Source of the DNA: Streptomyces roseolilacinus
GTDB taxonomy: Bacteria; Actinomycetota; Actinomycetes; Streptomycetales; Streptomycetaceae
Direction of reading: 5' to 3'
Length of the DNA stretch: 64,000 nt
Assembly (NCBI RefSeq): GCF_014649335.1
Contig: NZ_BMSV01000012.1
Coordinates: 186,001-250,000 of the forward strand
The notes beneath the pieces were generated by a model, which ran no database searches, was not told the DNA's origin, and saw only the letters and a list, made by a program, of their open reading frames with translations. This document shows, piece by piece, positions 43,023-52,184 of this stretch. How positions within the stretch are numbered: the first letter of the stretch is position 1; each line of letters begins with the position of its first letter. Both the position numbers and the translations under genes were made by a program.

Positions 43023-44363
43023 ATGTCCATGCTTAAGGGAGCCAATGTTCCGGTACCGACGCGAAGTCTTCGCGTCGAGTTGGGCTGGAGTTCGGCTCCG
43101 GGGGCGCCCGACGTCGACGCCTCGGCCCTCCTGCTCGTGTCGGGGAAGGTGCGCTCCGACGCGGACTTCGTCTTCTACAACCAGGCGGCGCACCCCTCGG
43201 GCGCGGTGCGCCACGAGGGGAAGCGGACCTCCGGCGCGTCCGTGACGGACACGCTCACCGTCGACCTGCCGCGCGTCGAGGCCGCGGTGGAGCGCATCGT
43301 CCTGGCCGCCTCCGCGGACGGCGGCACGTTCCGCCAGGTGCCGGACCTGTGCGTCAGGGTGCTGGACGCGGCGGACGGCACGGAGGTCGCCCGGTTCGAC
43401 GGCCGAGACACGACGGTGGAGACCGCCCTCATCATGGGCGAGCTGTACCGGCGGCAGGGCGCCTGGAAGTTCCGCGCGGTGGGGCAGGGGTACGGCACGG
43501 GGCTGGAGGGGCTGGCGACGGACTTCGGCATCACGGTCGACGAACCGCAGCAGTCCGGGTCCCCGGCCCGTACCGCGCCCGCCGGGGGTGCCGCGCCCGC
43601 CTCCGGCGCCCCGGCGCCGGGGAGGCCGGCGGCCCCCTCGCGTCCGGCGCCGCCCCCCGCTCCGGTGCCGCCCGTTCCCACGCCCGCCCCCGCTCCGGTG
43701 CCGCCCGCACCCGCGCCCGCGCCCGTACGGCTGTCGAAGGTGACCCTGACGAAGGACGCCCCCTCCGTGTCGCTCGCCAAGCAGGGCGGCACCTCCGGCG
43801 CCCTGCGCGTGAACCTCAACTGGGAGGTGCGCAAGCAGTTCCGGGGCTGGGGCGCCAAGCGCGGCGGCGCCTTCGCCCACCACGCGGACCTCGACCTCGA
43901 CCTGTGCGCCCTCTTCGAGCTGGAGGACGGCAGCAAGGGCGTCGTCCAGGCGCTCGGCAACACCTTCGGCGCGCTGCACCACCCGCCCTACATCCACCTC
44001 GACGGCGACGACCGCACGGGCGCCGTGGACACCGGCGAGAACCTCACCGTCAACCTCGACCACAAGGACGCCTTCCGCCGCATCCTCGTCTTCGTCACCA
44101 TCTACGAGGGCGCCCGCAGCTTCGCCGACCTGCACGCCACCGTCACGCTCACCCCGTTCCGGGGCGCGCCCATCGAGTTCTGCCTCGACGAGTGCACCGT
44201 CCCCTCCACGGTCTGCGCCCTCGCCCTGATCACCCGTCAGGACGGCGACCTCGTCGTCCGGCGCGAGGCCCGCTACCTGGTCCCCGCACGCGGGGTCAGC
44301 CCCCAGCGGACCGTGGACCGCGCGTACGGCTGGGGCATGAACTGGACCCCCGGCCGCAAGTGA
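43023..44363 (+). CDS. TerD-family protein with two TerD domains
   Basis: A 446-residue protein. The N-terminal TerD domain (about 1-175; LRVELGWSSAPGAPDVDASALLL and FVFYNQAAHPSGAVRH) and a second (about 235-440; DLDLDLCALFELEDGSKGVVQALG, YIHLDGDDRTGAVDTGENLTVNLDH) are joined by a long Pro/Ala linker. TerD domains bind calcium and occur in tellurite and stress-resistance clusters; this gene is not in a ter operon. ATG 43023 follows GAGGGGGGCGGC. Confidence 0.88.
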   Translation: MSMLKGANVPVPTRSLRVELGWSSAPGAPDVDASALLLVSGKVRSDADFVFYNQAAHPSGAVRHEGKRTSGASVTDTLTVDLPRVEAAVERIVLAASADGGTFRQVPDLCVRVLDAADGTEVARFDGRDTTVETALIMGELYRRQGAWKFRAVGQGYGTGLEGLATDFGITVDEPQQSGSPARTAPAGGAAPASGAPAPGRPAAPSRPAPPPAPVPPVPTPAPAPVPPAPAPAPVRLSKVTLTKDAPSVSLAKQGGTSGALRVNLNWEVRKQFRGWGAKRGGAFAHHADLDLDLCALFELEDGSKGVVQALGNTFGALHHPPYIHLDGDDRTGAVDTGENLTVNLDHKDAFRRILVFVTIYEGARSFADLHATVTLTPFRGAPIEFCLDECTVPSTVCALALITRQDGDLVVRREARYLVPARGVSPQRTVDRAYGWGMNWTPGRK

Positions 44364-44379
44364 CCGCGCCCCGCGCCCC

Positions 44380-45681
44380 TCACCGGTCCGCCGCCGCCCG
44401 CGGGGCGGGGTACGTACGGCCCTTCCAGGCCGCGCCCCGCCCCCGGTGGTGCCGGACCGCCGAGTCGACCGTCATCAGCAGGTAGAGGGCGGCCGTCAGC
44501 GGCAGGAGCGCGGCCGCCCACGGCGGCTGCCGGTAGTAGCGCAGCATCGGCGCGTACGTGCCCGCCATCACCGCCCACGCCGCGCCGCCCGCCCAGGCCG
44601 CCGCCGCGTCCCCGCCGCCCACCCCGATCACCAGGCACAGCGGCGGCGCCAGGTACACCAGCGTCAGCCCGGCCACCGTCGCGGCCAGCAGCGCACCGCT
44701 GTGCCGCAGCTGGGCGTACGCGCTGCGCGCCACCATCCGCCACAGGTCGGCGAGGCGCGGGTACGGCCGCACGCTCTCGACGTGCTCCGCGAGGCCCAGC
44801 CAGAGCCGCCCGCCGGCGCGGCGCACCGCACGCGCCAGGGCCACGTCGTCGATCACCGCGTCCCGGACCGCGTCCGGCACCCCGGCCCGCCCGGCCGCCT
44901 CCGTGCGCAGCAGCACGCACCCGCCCGCCGCGGCCGCCGTCCGGGCGCCGTCGCGGTTGACCCGGCGGAAGGGGTACAGCTGGCAGAAGAAGTAGACGAA
45001 GGCCGGTACGACGAGCCGCTCCCACGCGCCGGACACCCGCAGCCGCGCCATCTGCGACACGAGGTCCAGGCGGTGCGAGACGGCCGCGGCCACCAGCCGG
45101 CGCAGGCTGTCCGGGGCGTGCGCGATGTCCGCGTCGGTGAGGAGGAGGAAGTCCGGGGCGCCCTCGTCGCGCGCGCACACCACCCCGACGCCGTGCCGCA
45201 CCGCCCACAGCTTGCCCGTCCAGCCGGGCTCCGGCGGCCCCGGCGACACGACCGTCAACGGCAGCCCGGTCCGGCCCGCGCCCTCCGCCCGGTCACCGCC
45301 TCCCGCCGCCCGCCTCCCGCCGTCCGCCGGGACCGCGCCGTCCGCCGGGCTCCCGGGGCGGTCCCCGCCCTCCGCCCGGCTCCCGGTGCTCGGCTCGGCC
45401 AGCGCGCGGGCCAGGTCCCCGGTGCCGTCCTCGCTGCCGTCGTCGACGAGGACGACCTCCGCCCGGCCCGGATAGTCCTGGGCCAGCAGCGACGGCAGGC
45501 TCACCGGGAGGACCTCCGCCTCGTCCCGGGCCGGGACGACGACCGCGACCGACGGCCACCGCTCCGGTTCCACCGAGCCGCGCGGCAGCCGTTGATCGGT
45601 GCGCCAGAACAGGCCCTGCCCCAGGAGCAGCCACGCCCACACCGCACAGGAGACCAGGGCGATCCACGCAATCACGCTCAT
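44380..45681 (-). CDS. Family 2 glycosyltransferase, membrane-bound (HpnB-like)
   Basis: A 433-residue GT-A enzyme: an N-terminal span, VAVVVPARDEAEVLPVSLPSLLAQDYPGRAEVVLVDDGSEDGT (UDP-sugar site), FLLLTDADIAHAP (DxD equivalent), the D of IDDVALARAVR, and C-terminal helices (about 325-410). A 43-residue low-complexity insert (about 98-140) rich in G, A and D splits the catalytic domain after DLARALAEPS. The layout resembles HpnB-like enzymes; no hopanoid genes are nearby, so the acceptor is unknown. ATG 45681; TTG 45702 is an alternative. Confidence 0.83.
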   Translation of the reverse strand: MSVIAWIALVSCAVWAWLLLGQGLFWRTDQRLPRGSVEPERWPSVAVVVPARDEAEVLPVSLPSLLAQDYPGRAEVVLVDDGSEDGTGDLARALAEPSTGSRAEGGDRPGSPADGAVPADGGRRAAGGGDRAEGAGRTGLPLTVVSPGPPEPGWTGKLWAVRHGVGVVCARDEGAPDFLLLTDADIAHAPDSLRRLVAAAVSHRLDLVSQMARLRVSGAWERLVVPAFVYFFCQLYPFRRVNRDGARTAAAAGGCVLLRTEAAGRAGVPDAVRDAVIDDVALARAVRRAGGRLWLGLAEHVESVRPYPRLADLWRMVARSAYAQLRHSGALLAATVAGLTLVYLAPPLCLVIGVGGGDAAAAWAGGAAWAVMAGTYAPMLRYYRQPPWAAALLPLTAALYLLMTVDSAVRHHRGRGAAWKGRTYPAPRAAADR

Positions 45682-45727
45682 CCGCCGCAGTCTGCCCCAC
45701 AACGGGGCCCGGGTGAGGGCGGTCGGC

Positions 45728-45733
45728 TAGGGT
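45728..45733 (+). promoter_or_regulatory. -10 hexamer, leaderless racemase promoter
   Basis: TAGGGT ends 6 nt before GTG 45740 and there is no ribosome site. Confidence 0.55.
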
Positions 45734-45739
45734 GACCGG

Positions 45740-46531
45740 GTGAAGATCGCGCTCATGGACTCCGGGATCGGCCTGCTGGCGGCGGCCGCCGCGGTGCGCC
45801 GGCTGCGGCCGGACGCCCAGCTCGTGCTCTCCTCCGACCCCGACGGCGTGCCCTGGGGACCCCGTACGCCGGACGACGTGGCCGCGCGTGCCCTGGCCGT
45901 GGCCCGCGCCGCCGCCGCGCACGCGCCCGACGCCCTCGTCGTCGCCTGCAACACCGCCTCCGTCCACGCCCTGCCCGTGCTGCGCGCCGCGCTGGAGCCG
46001 GACATCCCCGTCGTGGGCACCGTACCGGCGATCAAGCCGGCCGCCTCCGGCGGCGGCCCCCTGGCCATCTGGGCGACGCCCGCCACCACCGGAAGCGCCT
46101 ACCAGCGGCGGCTGATCGCCGAGTTCGCGTCCGGGGTGGACGTCACGGAGGTCCCCTGCCCGGGCCTCGCGGACGCCGTCCAGGACGCCGACGAGGAGCG
46201 GATCGACGCCGCGATCGCCGCGGCCGCCGCGCTCACCCCGCCCGCGGTGACGACCGTCGTCCTCGGCTGCACCCACTACGAGCTGGTCGAGGAGCGCATC
46301 CGAACGGCCCTGCGGCCCGTCACCGGCCGGGACGTGTCGCTGTACGGCTCCGCGGACGCCGTCGCCGCCCAGGCGCTGCGCCGCATCGGCGCGGCCCCGC
46401 TGCCGGACGCCCGCCCGGCGGCGGACGCCGGCCTGACGGTGCTCCTCAGCGGCCGCCTGTCCGCCCTCCCCGCCGTCGCCCTCGCCTACCCGGAGGGCAG
46501 GCTGCTGCAGGGCCCCGTCACGGCCGGCTGA
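45740..46531 (+). CDS. Glutamate racemase-family (Asp/Glu racemase) protein
   Basis: A 263-residue cofactor-independent racemase. The N-terminal MDSGIGLLAA equals DSGxGG; ACNTAS supplies the first catalytic Cys and LGCTHYEL the second. It would interconvert L- and D-glutamate, or a relative, for peptidoglycan. In streptomycetes the essential murI usually has DSGVGGL; the AAA in place of Gly after the motif marks a paralogue, so I leave the symbol blank. It appears leaderless. Confidence 0.85.
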   Translation: MKIALMDSGIGLLAAAAAVRRLRPDAQLVLSSDPDGVPWGPRTPDDVAARALAVARAAAAHAPDALVVACNTASVHALPVLRAALEPDIPVVGTVPAIKPAASGGGPLAIWATPATTGSAYQRRLIAEFASGVDVTEVPCPGLADAVQDADEERIDAAIAAAAALTPPAVTTVVLGCTHYELVEERIRTALRPVTGRDVSLYGSADAVAAQALRRIGAAPLPDARPAADAGLTVLLSGRLSALPAVALAYPEGRLLQGPVTAG

Positions 46532-46891
46532 CACGGCGGACGGCCGCGCCCGGCCGCCGATCGGCCCGGGGCCCCGCCCCTCACCCGGTCGCGGCGGCCC
46601 GAGCGCCGGGGACGTGCGGGTACGCTCCGGAACACGAGGGAGCCCGAGGACCCCGGCGTCCCCGGACCGGGCACTTCACCCCCGGGCCCGTCCCGGCGTC
46701 CCCCCGGCCGGGCACCCCGCCCCGAGTCCGTCCCGGCGGTGTCCGGGACCTGGAAGGGGCACACGATCCGCCACCGCCACCACCTCCGCCGCGGGGCGCC
46801 GCCCGCCGGTCCCCGGAACCCTCCGCGCGTGCGCCGCGGGCGGAACGGTCCGGCTCCCCCCGTCACGGCGGCGCGCCGTAGACTCCGCCAG
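46532..46891. other. 360-bp intergenic region with a 40-bp imperfect tandem repeat
   Basis: The only structure seen is a 40-bp repeat (46655-46694 and 46695-46735). Open frames are compositional. The TAGACT at 46879 belongs to the lnt promoter. Confidence 0.45.
46879..46884 (+). promoter_or_regulatory. -10 hexamer of the lnt gene
   Basis: TAGACT lies 7 nt before GTG 46892, with no ribosome site, so a leaderless transcript is likely. Confidence 0.5.
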
Positions 46892-48589
46892 GTGAGCGCC
46901 ACCATGACCCCCGTCGCCGTACCCGGACCCGCCGAACCGGAGGGGGCGCGCGGACGGCGGCTGCTCCACCGGTCGGCGCGGCCCGCCGCGGCCGCGCTGT
47001 CCGGGGCCGCCCTCTACCTGAGCTTCCCGCCCCGCCCCCTGTGGTGGCTCGCGCTCCCCGCGTTCGCCCTGCTCGGCTGGACGCTGCGCGGGCGCCGCCC
47101 GCGGGCCGGCTTCGGCCTCGGCGCCCTCACCGGCCTCGGGTTCCTGCTGCCGCTGCTGGTGTGGACCGGCGAGGAGGTGGGGCCGGTGCCGTGGCTGGCG
47201 CTCGCCGCCGTCGAGTCGCTCTTCGTCGCCGCCACCTGCCTCGGCGTCGCCGCCGTGTCGCGGCTGCCCGCCTGGCCGGTGTTCGCCGCCGCCGTGTGGG
47301 TCCTCGGCGAGGCGGTCCGCGCGCGCGTCCCGTTCGGCGGCTTCCCCTGGGGCAAGATCGCGTTCGGGCAGGCGGACGGGGTGTTCCTGCCCCTCGCCGC
47401 CGTGGGCGGCACCCCCGTCCTCGGCTTCGCCGTCGTGCTGTGCGGCTTCGGCCTGTACGAGGTGGTGCGCCTCGCCCTGGTGCGCCGCGCCACCGGCGCC
47501 CTCCCGCGCGGGCCGCTCGCCGCCGCCGCGCTGTGCGCCCTGGCCCCCGTCACCGGCGCGGCCGCCGCCCTGCCGCTGGTCTCCACCGACGCCGAGGACG
47601 GCACGGCCACGGTCGCCGCCGTCCAGGGCAACGTGCCGCGCCTCGGCCTGGACTTCAACGCCCAGCGCCGCGCCGTCCTCGACAACCACGCGCGCCGCAC
47701 CGAGCAGCTCGCCGCCGACGTCGCGGCCGGCCGGGTCCCCGAGCCGGACTTCGTCCTGTGGCCGGAGAACTCCTCCGACCTCGACCCGTACCGCAACCCC
47801 GACGCCCGCGCCGTCATCGACCGCGCCGTCCGCGCCGTCGGCGTCCCGACGGTCGTGGGTGCCGTCCTCACCCCCGAGACGGGCCACCTGCGCAACACGC
47901 TCGTGCAGTGGGACCCGGCACGGGGCCCCGTGGCCACCTACGACAAGCGGCACGTCCAGCCGTTCGGCGAGTACATCCCGATGCGGTCCGTCGTACGGAT
48001 CTTCGACAAGGACGTCGACCGGGTCAGCCGCGACTTCGGCCCCGGCGAGGAGGTCGGCGTCTTCGACCTGGCCGGCACCCGCGTCGGCCTCGCCACCTGC
48101 TACGAGGCGGCCTTCGACTGGGCGGTCCGCGACACCGTCACGCACGGCGCCCGGCTCCTCTCCGTCCCCAGCAACAACGCCACCTTCGGGCGCAGCGAGA
48201 TGACCTACCAGCAGCTGGCCATGGACCGCGTCCGCGCCGTCGAGCACAGCCGCACCGTCGTCGTCCCCGTCACCAGCGGCGTCAGCGCGATCATCCTCCC
48301 GGACGGGCGGATCGTCCGGCAGTCGAAGATGTTCACCCCGGACGCCCTGGTCGCGCAGGTGCCGCTGCGCTCCTCGCTCACCCCGGCGACCCGCATGGGC
48401 GTCCTGCCCGAGGCAGCGCTCGCCGCGGCCGCGCTCGGCGGCCTCGGCTGGGCGGCGGCCCGCGGCGTGCGCGCACGGCGCGGTGCGGTGCGGGGCGGTG
48501 CGGCCCGGGACGGCGCGACGCGGGACGGCGCGGCCCGGGGCCGGGAGGAGACGGCGGCGGGCCCCGGAGCGGCGGCGGACCACCAGTAG
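46892..48589 (+). CDS. lnt: Apolipoprotein N-acyltransferase
   Basis: A 565-residue membrane enzyme with about eight helices surrounding a nitrilase-like catalytic domain. The Glu-Lys-Cys triad is present: WPENSSD (about 290), YDKRHVQPFGEYIP (about 351) and LATCYEAAF (about 403). It adds the third acyl chain to the N-terminal Cys of lipoproteins. Actinomycetes often carry one or two Lnt proteins. The C-terminal tail is a degenerate Arg/Gly/Ala repeat (RRGAVRGGAARDGATRDG). GTG 46892; ATG 46904 is possible. Confidence 0.9.
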   Translation: MSATMTPVAVPGPAEPEGARGRRLLHRSARPAAAALSGAALYLSFPPRPLWWLALPAFALLGWTLRGRRPRAGFGLGALTGLGFLLPLLVWTGEEVGPVPWLALAAVESLFVAATCLGVAAVSRLPAWPVFAAAVWVLGEAVRARVPFGGFPWGKIAFGQADGVFLPLAAVGGTPVLGFAVVLCGFGLYEVVRLALVRRATGALPRGPLAAAALCALAPVTGAAAALPLVSTDAEDGTATVAAVQGNVPRLGLDFNAQRRAVLDNHARRTEQLAADVAAGRVPEPDFVLWPENSSDLDPYRNPDARAVIDRAVRAVGVPTVVGAVLTPETGHLRNTLVQWDPARGPVATYDKRHVQPFGEYIPMRSVVRIFDKDVDRVSRDFGPGEEVGVFDLAGTRVGLATCYEAAFDWAVRDTVTHGARLLSVPSNNATFGRSEMTYQQLAMDRVRAVEHSRTVVVPVTSGVSAIILPDGRIVRQSKMFTPDALVAQVPLRSSLTPATRMGVLPEAALAAAALGGLGWAAARGVRARRGAVRGGAARDGATRDGAARGREETAAGPGAAADHQ

Positions 48590-48592
48590 GGT
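48587..48592 (+). promoter_or_regulatory. -10 hexamer of the Nudix gene, overlapping the lnt stop
   Basis: TAGGGT includes the TAG stop of lnt and ends 7 nt before ATG 48600. A promoter at this point would free the Nudix gene from the operon. Confidence 0.45.
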
Positions 48593-48599
48593 CGGACGC

Positions 48600-49082
48600 A
48601 TGGCGACACCGGACTTCATCAAGGACCTCCGCGCCTTCGCGGGCCACCGCCTCCTCCTGCTGCCCGGCGTCACCGCCGTGGTCCTGGACGACGACGACCG
48701 GGTACTGCTGATGCGGCGCGTCGACGACGGCAGATGGGCACTGATCGGCGGCATCGCCGAACCGGGGGAGCAGCCGGCCGTCACCGCCGTGCGCGAGGTG
48801 CGCGAGGAGACCGGCGTCGAGTGCGTCGCGGAGCGCGTCGTCATGGTGGAGGCCCAGCCGGAGCCCGTCACGTACCCGAACGGCGACCAGTGCCAGTACA
48901 CGGACATCGTCTTCCGCTGCCGCGCCACCGGCGGGGAGGCCCGCGTCAACGACGACGAGGCGCTGGACGTCGGGTGGTTCCCGGTCGACGCCCTGCCCAA
49001 GCTGCACGAGAGCCAGCTGTTCCGCATCAAACAGGCCCGCGCCGACGAACCCACATGGTTCTCCACCACGCCCAGCCACTGA
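48600..49082 (+). CDS. Nudix hydrolase
   Basis: A 160-residue Nudix protein: GGIAEPGEQPAVTAVREVREETGVE matches G-x5-E-x7-REVxEE-x-G. LLPGVTAVVLDDDDRVLLMRR is the first strand pair. Substrate open; the ADP-ribose or NDP-sugar type is plausible. It lies 10 bp after lnt. Confidence 0.88.
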   Translation: MATPDFIKDLRAFAGHRLLLLPGVTAVVLDDDDRVLLMRRVDDGRWALIGGIAEPGEQPAVTAVREVREETGVECVAERVVMVEAQPEPVTYPNGDQCQYTDIVFRCRATGGEARVNDDEALDVGWFPVDALPKLHESQLFRIKQARADEPTWFSTTPSH

Positions 49083-49088
49083 AGTATG

Positions 49089-49098
49089 GGTCGCGACC
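49089..49098. promoter_or_regulatory. Perfect 10-bp palindrome upstream of the hydroxybutyrate dehydrogenase gene
   Basis: GGTCGCGACC lies about 40 bp before ATG 49138, followed by CATATGGG; it may be an operator for the PucR-type regulator downstream. Confidence 0.4.
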
Positions 49099-49124
49099 AT
49101 ATGGGTGGGGGGTACGGGGCTGCC

Positions 49125-49130
49125 TAGGGT
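49125..49130 (+). promoter_or_regulatory. -10 hexamer, leaderless SDR promoter
   Basis: TAGGGT ends 7 nt before ATG 49138; there is no ribosome site. Confidence 0.55.
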
Positions 49131-49137
49131 GCGGGAC

Positions 49138-49974
49138 ATGACCGCGCCCACGCCCCCACCCGGCCCCGCCACCGGACCGGGCCCCCACACCGCGCCCGCA
49201 CCCCGCCCCGTGGCGCTGGACCTCGCGGGCCGCACCGCGCTCGTCACCGGGGCCGCCGGCGGCATCGGCCGCGCCTGCGCCCTGCGGCTCGCCGCGGCCG
49301 GCGCCGCGGTCCGGGCGGTCGACCGGGACGCGGACGGACTCGACGCCCTGGCCGGACGGGCCCGCGGCCTGCCGGGCCCGGTCCTGCCGCACGTCCTCGA
49401 CCTCACCGACCTGGACGCCGCGGAGGAGGCCGCGGCCGGCGTCGACGTCCTCGTCAACAACGCCGGGCTCCAACTCGTACGCCCCCTGGAGCAGTTCCCG
49501 CCCGACGTCTTCCACACGGTCCTCACCGTCATGCTGGAGGCACCGTTCCGCCTCATCAGGGGCGCGTTGCCGCACATGTACGACCGGGGGTGGGGCCGCA
49601 TCGTCAACCTCTCCTCCGTCCACGGGCTGCGCGCCTCTGCTTTCAAGTCCGCTTATGTGGCCGCCAAACACGGTTTGGAGGGGCTGTCCAAGACCGCCGC
49701 CCTCGAAGGCGCCCCGCACGGCGTCACCTCCAACTGCGTCAACCCCGGCTATGTGCGCACCCCACTCGTCGAACGGCAGATCACCGACCAGGCGGCCGCC
49801 CACGGCATCCCGCCGGAACGCGTCCTCACCGACGTCCTGCTCCGGGACACGGCCGTGAAGCGGCTCGTCGAACCGGCCGAGGTCGCCGAGGCCGTCGCCT
49901 ACCTCTGCACCCCGCAGGCCGCCTTCATCACCGGCACCTCACTGGCCCTGGACGGCGGCTGGACCGCCCACTGA
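49138..49974 (+). CDS. 3-hydroxybutyrate dehydrogenase-like SDR
   Basis: A 278-residue classical SDR: TGAAGGIGRACA, NNAG, SSVHG and YVAAKHG, then the NCVNPGYVRTPLVERQITDQAA loop and the terminal LDGGWTAH, which follow the 3-hydroxybutyrate dehydrogenase order. It would oxidise (R)-3-hydroxybutyrate to acetoacetate with NAD. The first 28 residues are a Pro/Gly-rich extension. It is directly upstream of a PucR regulator. Confidence 0.87.
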   Translation: MTAPTPPPGPATGPGPHTAPAPRPVALDLAGRTALVTGAAGGIGRACALRLAAAGAAVRAVDRDADGLDALAGRARGLPGPVLPHVLDLTDLDAAEEAAAGVDVLVNNAGLQLVRPLEQFPPDVFHTVLTVMLEAPFRLIRGALPHMYDRGWGRIVNLSSVHGLRASAFKSAYVAAKHGLEGLSKTAALEGAPHGVTSNCVNPGYVRTPLVERQITDQAAAHGIPPERVLTDVLLRDTAVKRLVEPAEVAEAVAYLCTPQAAFITGTSLALDGGWTAH

Positions 49975-50042
49975 CCGACCCCCGAGGCGGCCGGGCGGTC
50001 GTCCGCAGGGCTGGTGCACCCCGACGGAGGACGGGTATCCCT

Positions 50043-52133
50043 GTGACCATGTCCGGAGAACAGCAGGCGCGGCACCCCCACGGGCAGGGCTCCTACCTGG
50101 AGCTCCTCGCCCGGGGCGCGGCCGTCGAGGCGTACGACAGGCCCGTGCTCCTGGCCCGGGCGGACGGTGCGGACGCCGCGACGCTCGCCGAGCTGGAGCG
50201 GGCCAAACAGCTCGCGCTGCGCGTGCGCGCCGAACTGGAGGGGCGCCGCCGCCGCGAGGCCGAGCTGTCCGCCCTCTTCGAGACGGCCCACGACCTGGCC
50301 GGCCTGCGCGACCTCGACGCGGTGCTCCGCGCCATCGTGCAGCGCGCCCGCTCGCTGCTCGGCACCGAGGTCGCGTACCTGAGCCTGAACGACCCGGTCG
50401 CGGGCGACACGTACATGCGGGTCACCGACGGCTCCGTCTCGGCCCGCTTCCAGCAGCTGCGCCTCGGCATGGGCGAGGGACTCGGCGGCCTCGTCGCCCA
50501 GACGGCCCGCCCGTACGTCACGGACGACTACTTCCACGACGACCGGTTCCAGCACACGCGCACCATCGACGCGGGCGTGCACGACGAGGGCCTGGTGGCG
50601 ATCCTCGGCGTGCCGCTCACCCTGGGCAGCCAGGTCATCGGCGTCCTGTTCGCCGCGGACCGCCGCGCCCGCGTCTTCGAACGCGGACAGGTCGCCCTCC
50701 TCGGCTCGTTCGCCGCGCACGCGGCGGTCGCCATCGACACGGCGAACCTCCTGGCGGAGACCCGTACGGCACTGACCGAGCTGGAGCGGGCCAACGGCAT
50801 CATCCGCGACCGCAGCGGCGTCATCGAACGGGCCTCGGAGGTCCACGACCGGCTCACGGAACTGGTCCTGCGCGGCGGCGGCGTCCGGGACGTGGCGGAC
50901 GCGGTGTCGGAAGTCCTGGGCGGCACGGTCGAGTTCACCGAGTCCCGGCAGCCGAGGGCGTCCGCCGACGGGCGCGCGGTCCGGCACGGCGACGCGTGGG
51001 TGGCGGCCGTGTCGGCGGGCGGCGAGGTGTTCGGCGCGCTGGTCCTGCGCGGCAACAGCCGCCTCGACCCCGTCGACCGGCGGACCCTGGAGCGCGCCGC
51101 GATGGTCACCTCCCTGCTGCTCCTCGCCCACCGCTCGGCGGGCGAGGCCGAACAGCGCGTACGGGGCGAGCTGCTGGACGACCTGATCGACACCCCCGAC
51201 CGCGACCCCCGCCTCCTGAAGGACCGCGCGGCGCGCCTCCACGCGGACTTCGACGTACGGCACGTGGTGCTGGCCGCGCGGCTGGACCGCCCGGACGCCG
51301 CGACGCCGCCCGGCGAGGCCGCGCCCGCCGCCCAGGACACGGCCGGGGCGGCCCCCGGCCACCCCGCCCCGGCCCCCTCCGGCAAGGAGGCGGGCACCGC
51401 CGGGCGGAGCCGCGCGGCGGCCGGCCGGGGCCAGGCCCCCGCCGGCGTCACGGCCGGCGTCACGGCCGGCCGCCCCGGGCCGGCCCCCGCCGCGGCACGG
51501 GCGCACGCGGACCGGCAGCGGCTCTGGTCGGCGGCCTCGCACCTGGCGGCGACCCGCCGCGGCCTGGCGTCGACGCGCGACGGCGGCACGGTCCTGCTGC
51601 TGCCGCTGGGCCCGGACGAGACGGCCGCCGACGTGGCCCGCCGCACCGCGCTGGACCTCGGCCGCACCCTGCGCGAGCCGGTCACCGTCGGCGCGTCCGC
51701 CCCGGCGCAGGCGCCCGCCGCCGAACCCGCCGCCATCGGCCCCGCGTACGCGGAGGCCCGCCGCTGCCTGGACGCCCTGGCCCTGCTGGGCCGCGCGGGC
51801 GAGGGGGCGGCCGCCGACGACCTGGGCTTCCTGGGGCTCCTCCTCGCCGACACCCGCGACATCGACGGCTTCGTGGAACGCACGATCGGCCCGGTCGTCG
51901 CCTACGACCGGCGCCGCGGCACGGACCTGGTGCGCACCCTCGACGCGTACTTCGCCGCCGGGACGAGCCCGGCCCGCACCAAGGACGTCTTGCACGTCCA
52001 CGTCAACACCGTCGCCCAGCGCCTGGAGCGCATAGCCCGGCTGCTGGGCGGCGACTGGCAGTCCCCGGACCGGTCCCTGGAGATCCAGCTGGCCCTGCGG
52101 CTGCACCTGATGTCCCCGGCGCTGACCCGCTGA
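50043..52133 (+). CDS. PucR-family regulator with a GAF sensor domain
   Basis: A 696-residue regulator. A helical start leads to a GAF domain (about 95-245: FETAHDLAGLRDLDAVLRAIVQRARSLLGTEVAYLSLND, GLGGLVAQTARPYVTDDYFHD, VGLV-type ILGVPLTLGSQVIGVLFAADR), then a GGDEF-like PucR middle domain and the C-terminal PucR HTH (TLDAYFAAGTSPARTKDVLHVHVNTVAQRLERIARLLG). A long Ala/Gly/Pro insert with tandem GVTA (about residues 420-495) is low complexity. It probably controls the adjacent hydroxybutyrate dehydrogenase gene. GTG 50043 or ATG 50049; GGAGGA sits 11-17 nt upstream. Confidence 0.9.
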   Translation: MTMSGEQQARHPHGQGSYLELLARGAAVEAYDRPVLLARADGADAATLAELERAKQLALRVRAELEGRRRREAELSALFETAHDLAGLRDLDAVLRAIVQRARSLLGTEVAYLSLNDPVAGDTYMRVTDGSVSARFQQLRLGMGEGLGGLVAQTARPYVTDDYFHDDRFQHTRTIDAGVHDEGLVAILGVPLTLGSQVIGVLFAADRRARVFERGQVALLGSFAAHAAVAIDTANLLAETRTALTELERANGIIRDRSGVIERASEVHDRLTELVLRGGGVRDVADAVSEVLGGTVEFTESRQPRASADGRAVRHGDAWVAAVSAGGEVFGALVLRGNSRLDPVDRRTLERAAMVTSLLLLAHRSAGEAEQRVRGELLDDLIDTPDRDPRLLKDRAARLHADFDVRHVVLAARLDRPDAATPPGEAAPAAQDTAGAAPGHPAPAPSGKEAGTAGRSRAAAGRGQAPAGVTAGVTAGRPGPAPAAARAHADRQRLWSAASHLAATRRGLASTRDGGTVLLLPLGPDETAADVARRTALDLGRTLREPVTVGASAPAQAPAAEPAAIGPAYAEARRCLDALALLGRAGEGAAADDLGFLGLLLADTRDIDGFVERTIGPVVAYDRRRGTDLVRTLDAYFAAGTSPARTKDVLHVHVNTVAQRLERIARLLGGDWQSPDRSLEIQLALRLHLMSPALTR

Positions 52134-52141
52134 GGCACCGC

Positions 52142-52166
52142 CCGGCCGCGCACCCGGCGCGGCCGG
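52142..52166. terminator. Terminator between the convergent PucR and MHS genes
   Basis: CCGGCCGCGC and its exact complement at 52157-52166 form a 10-bp stem with a 5-nt loop. Confidence 0.7.
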
Positions 52167-52184
52167 AGGGGTCCCCTCACTCGC

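Noticed and set aside
46614..46895. 93-residue ORF before lnt
   Set aside because: Pro/Arg-rich, contains the 40-bp repeat and overlaps the lnt promoter.
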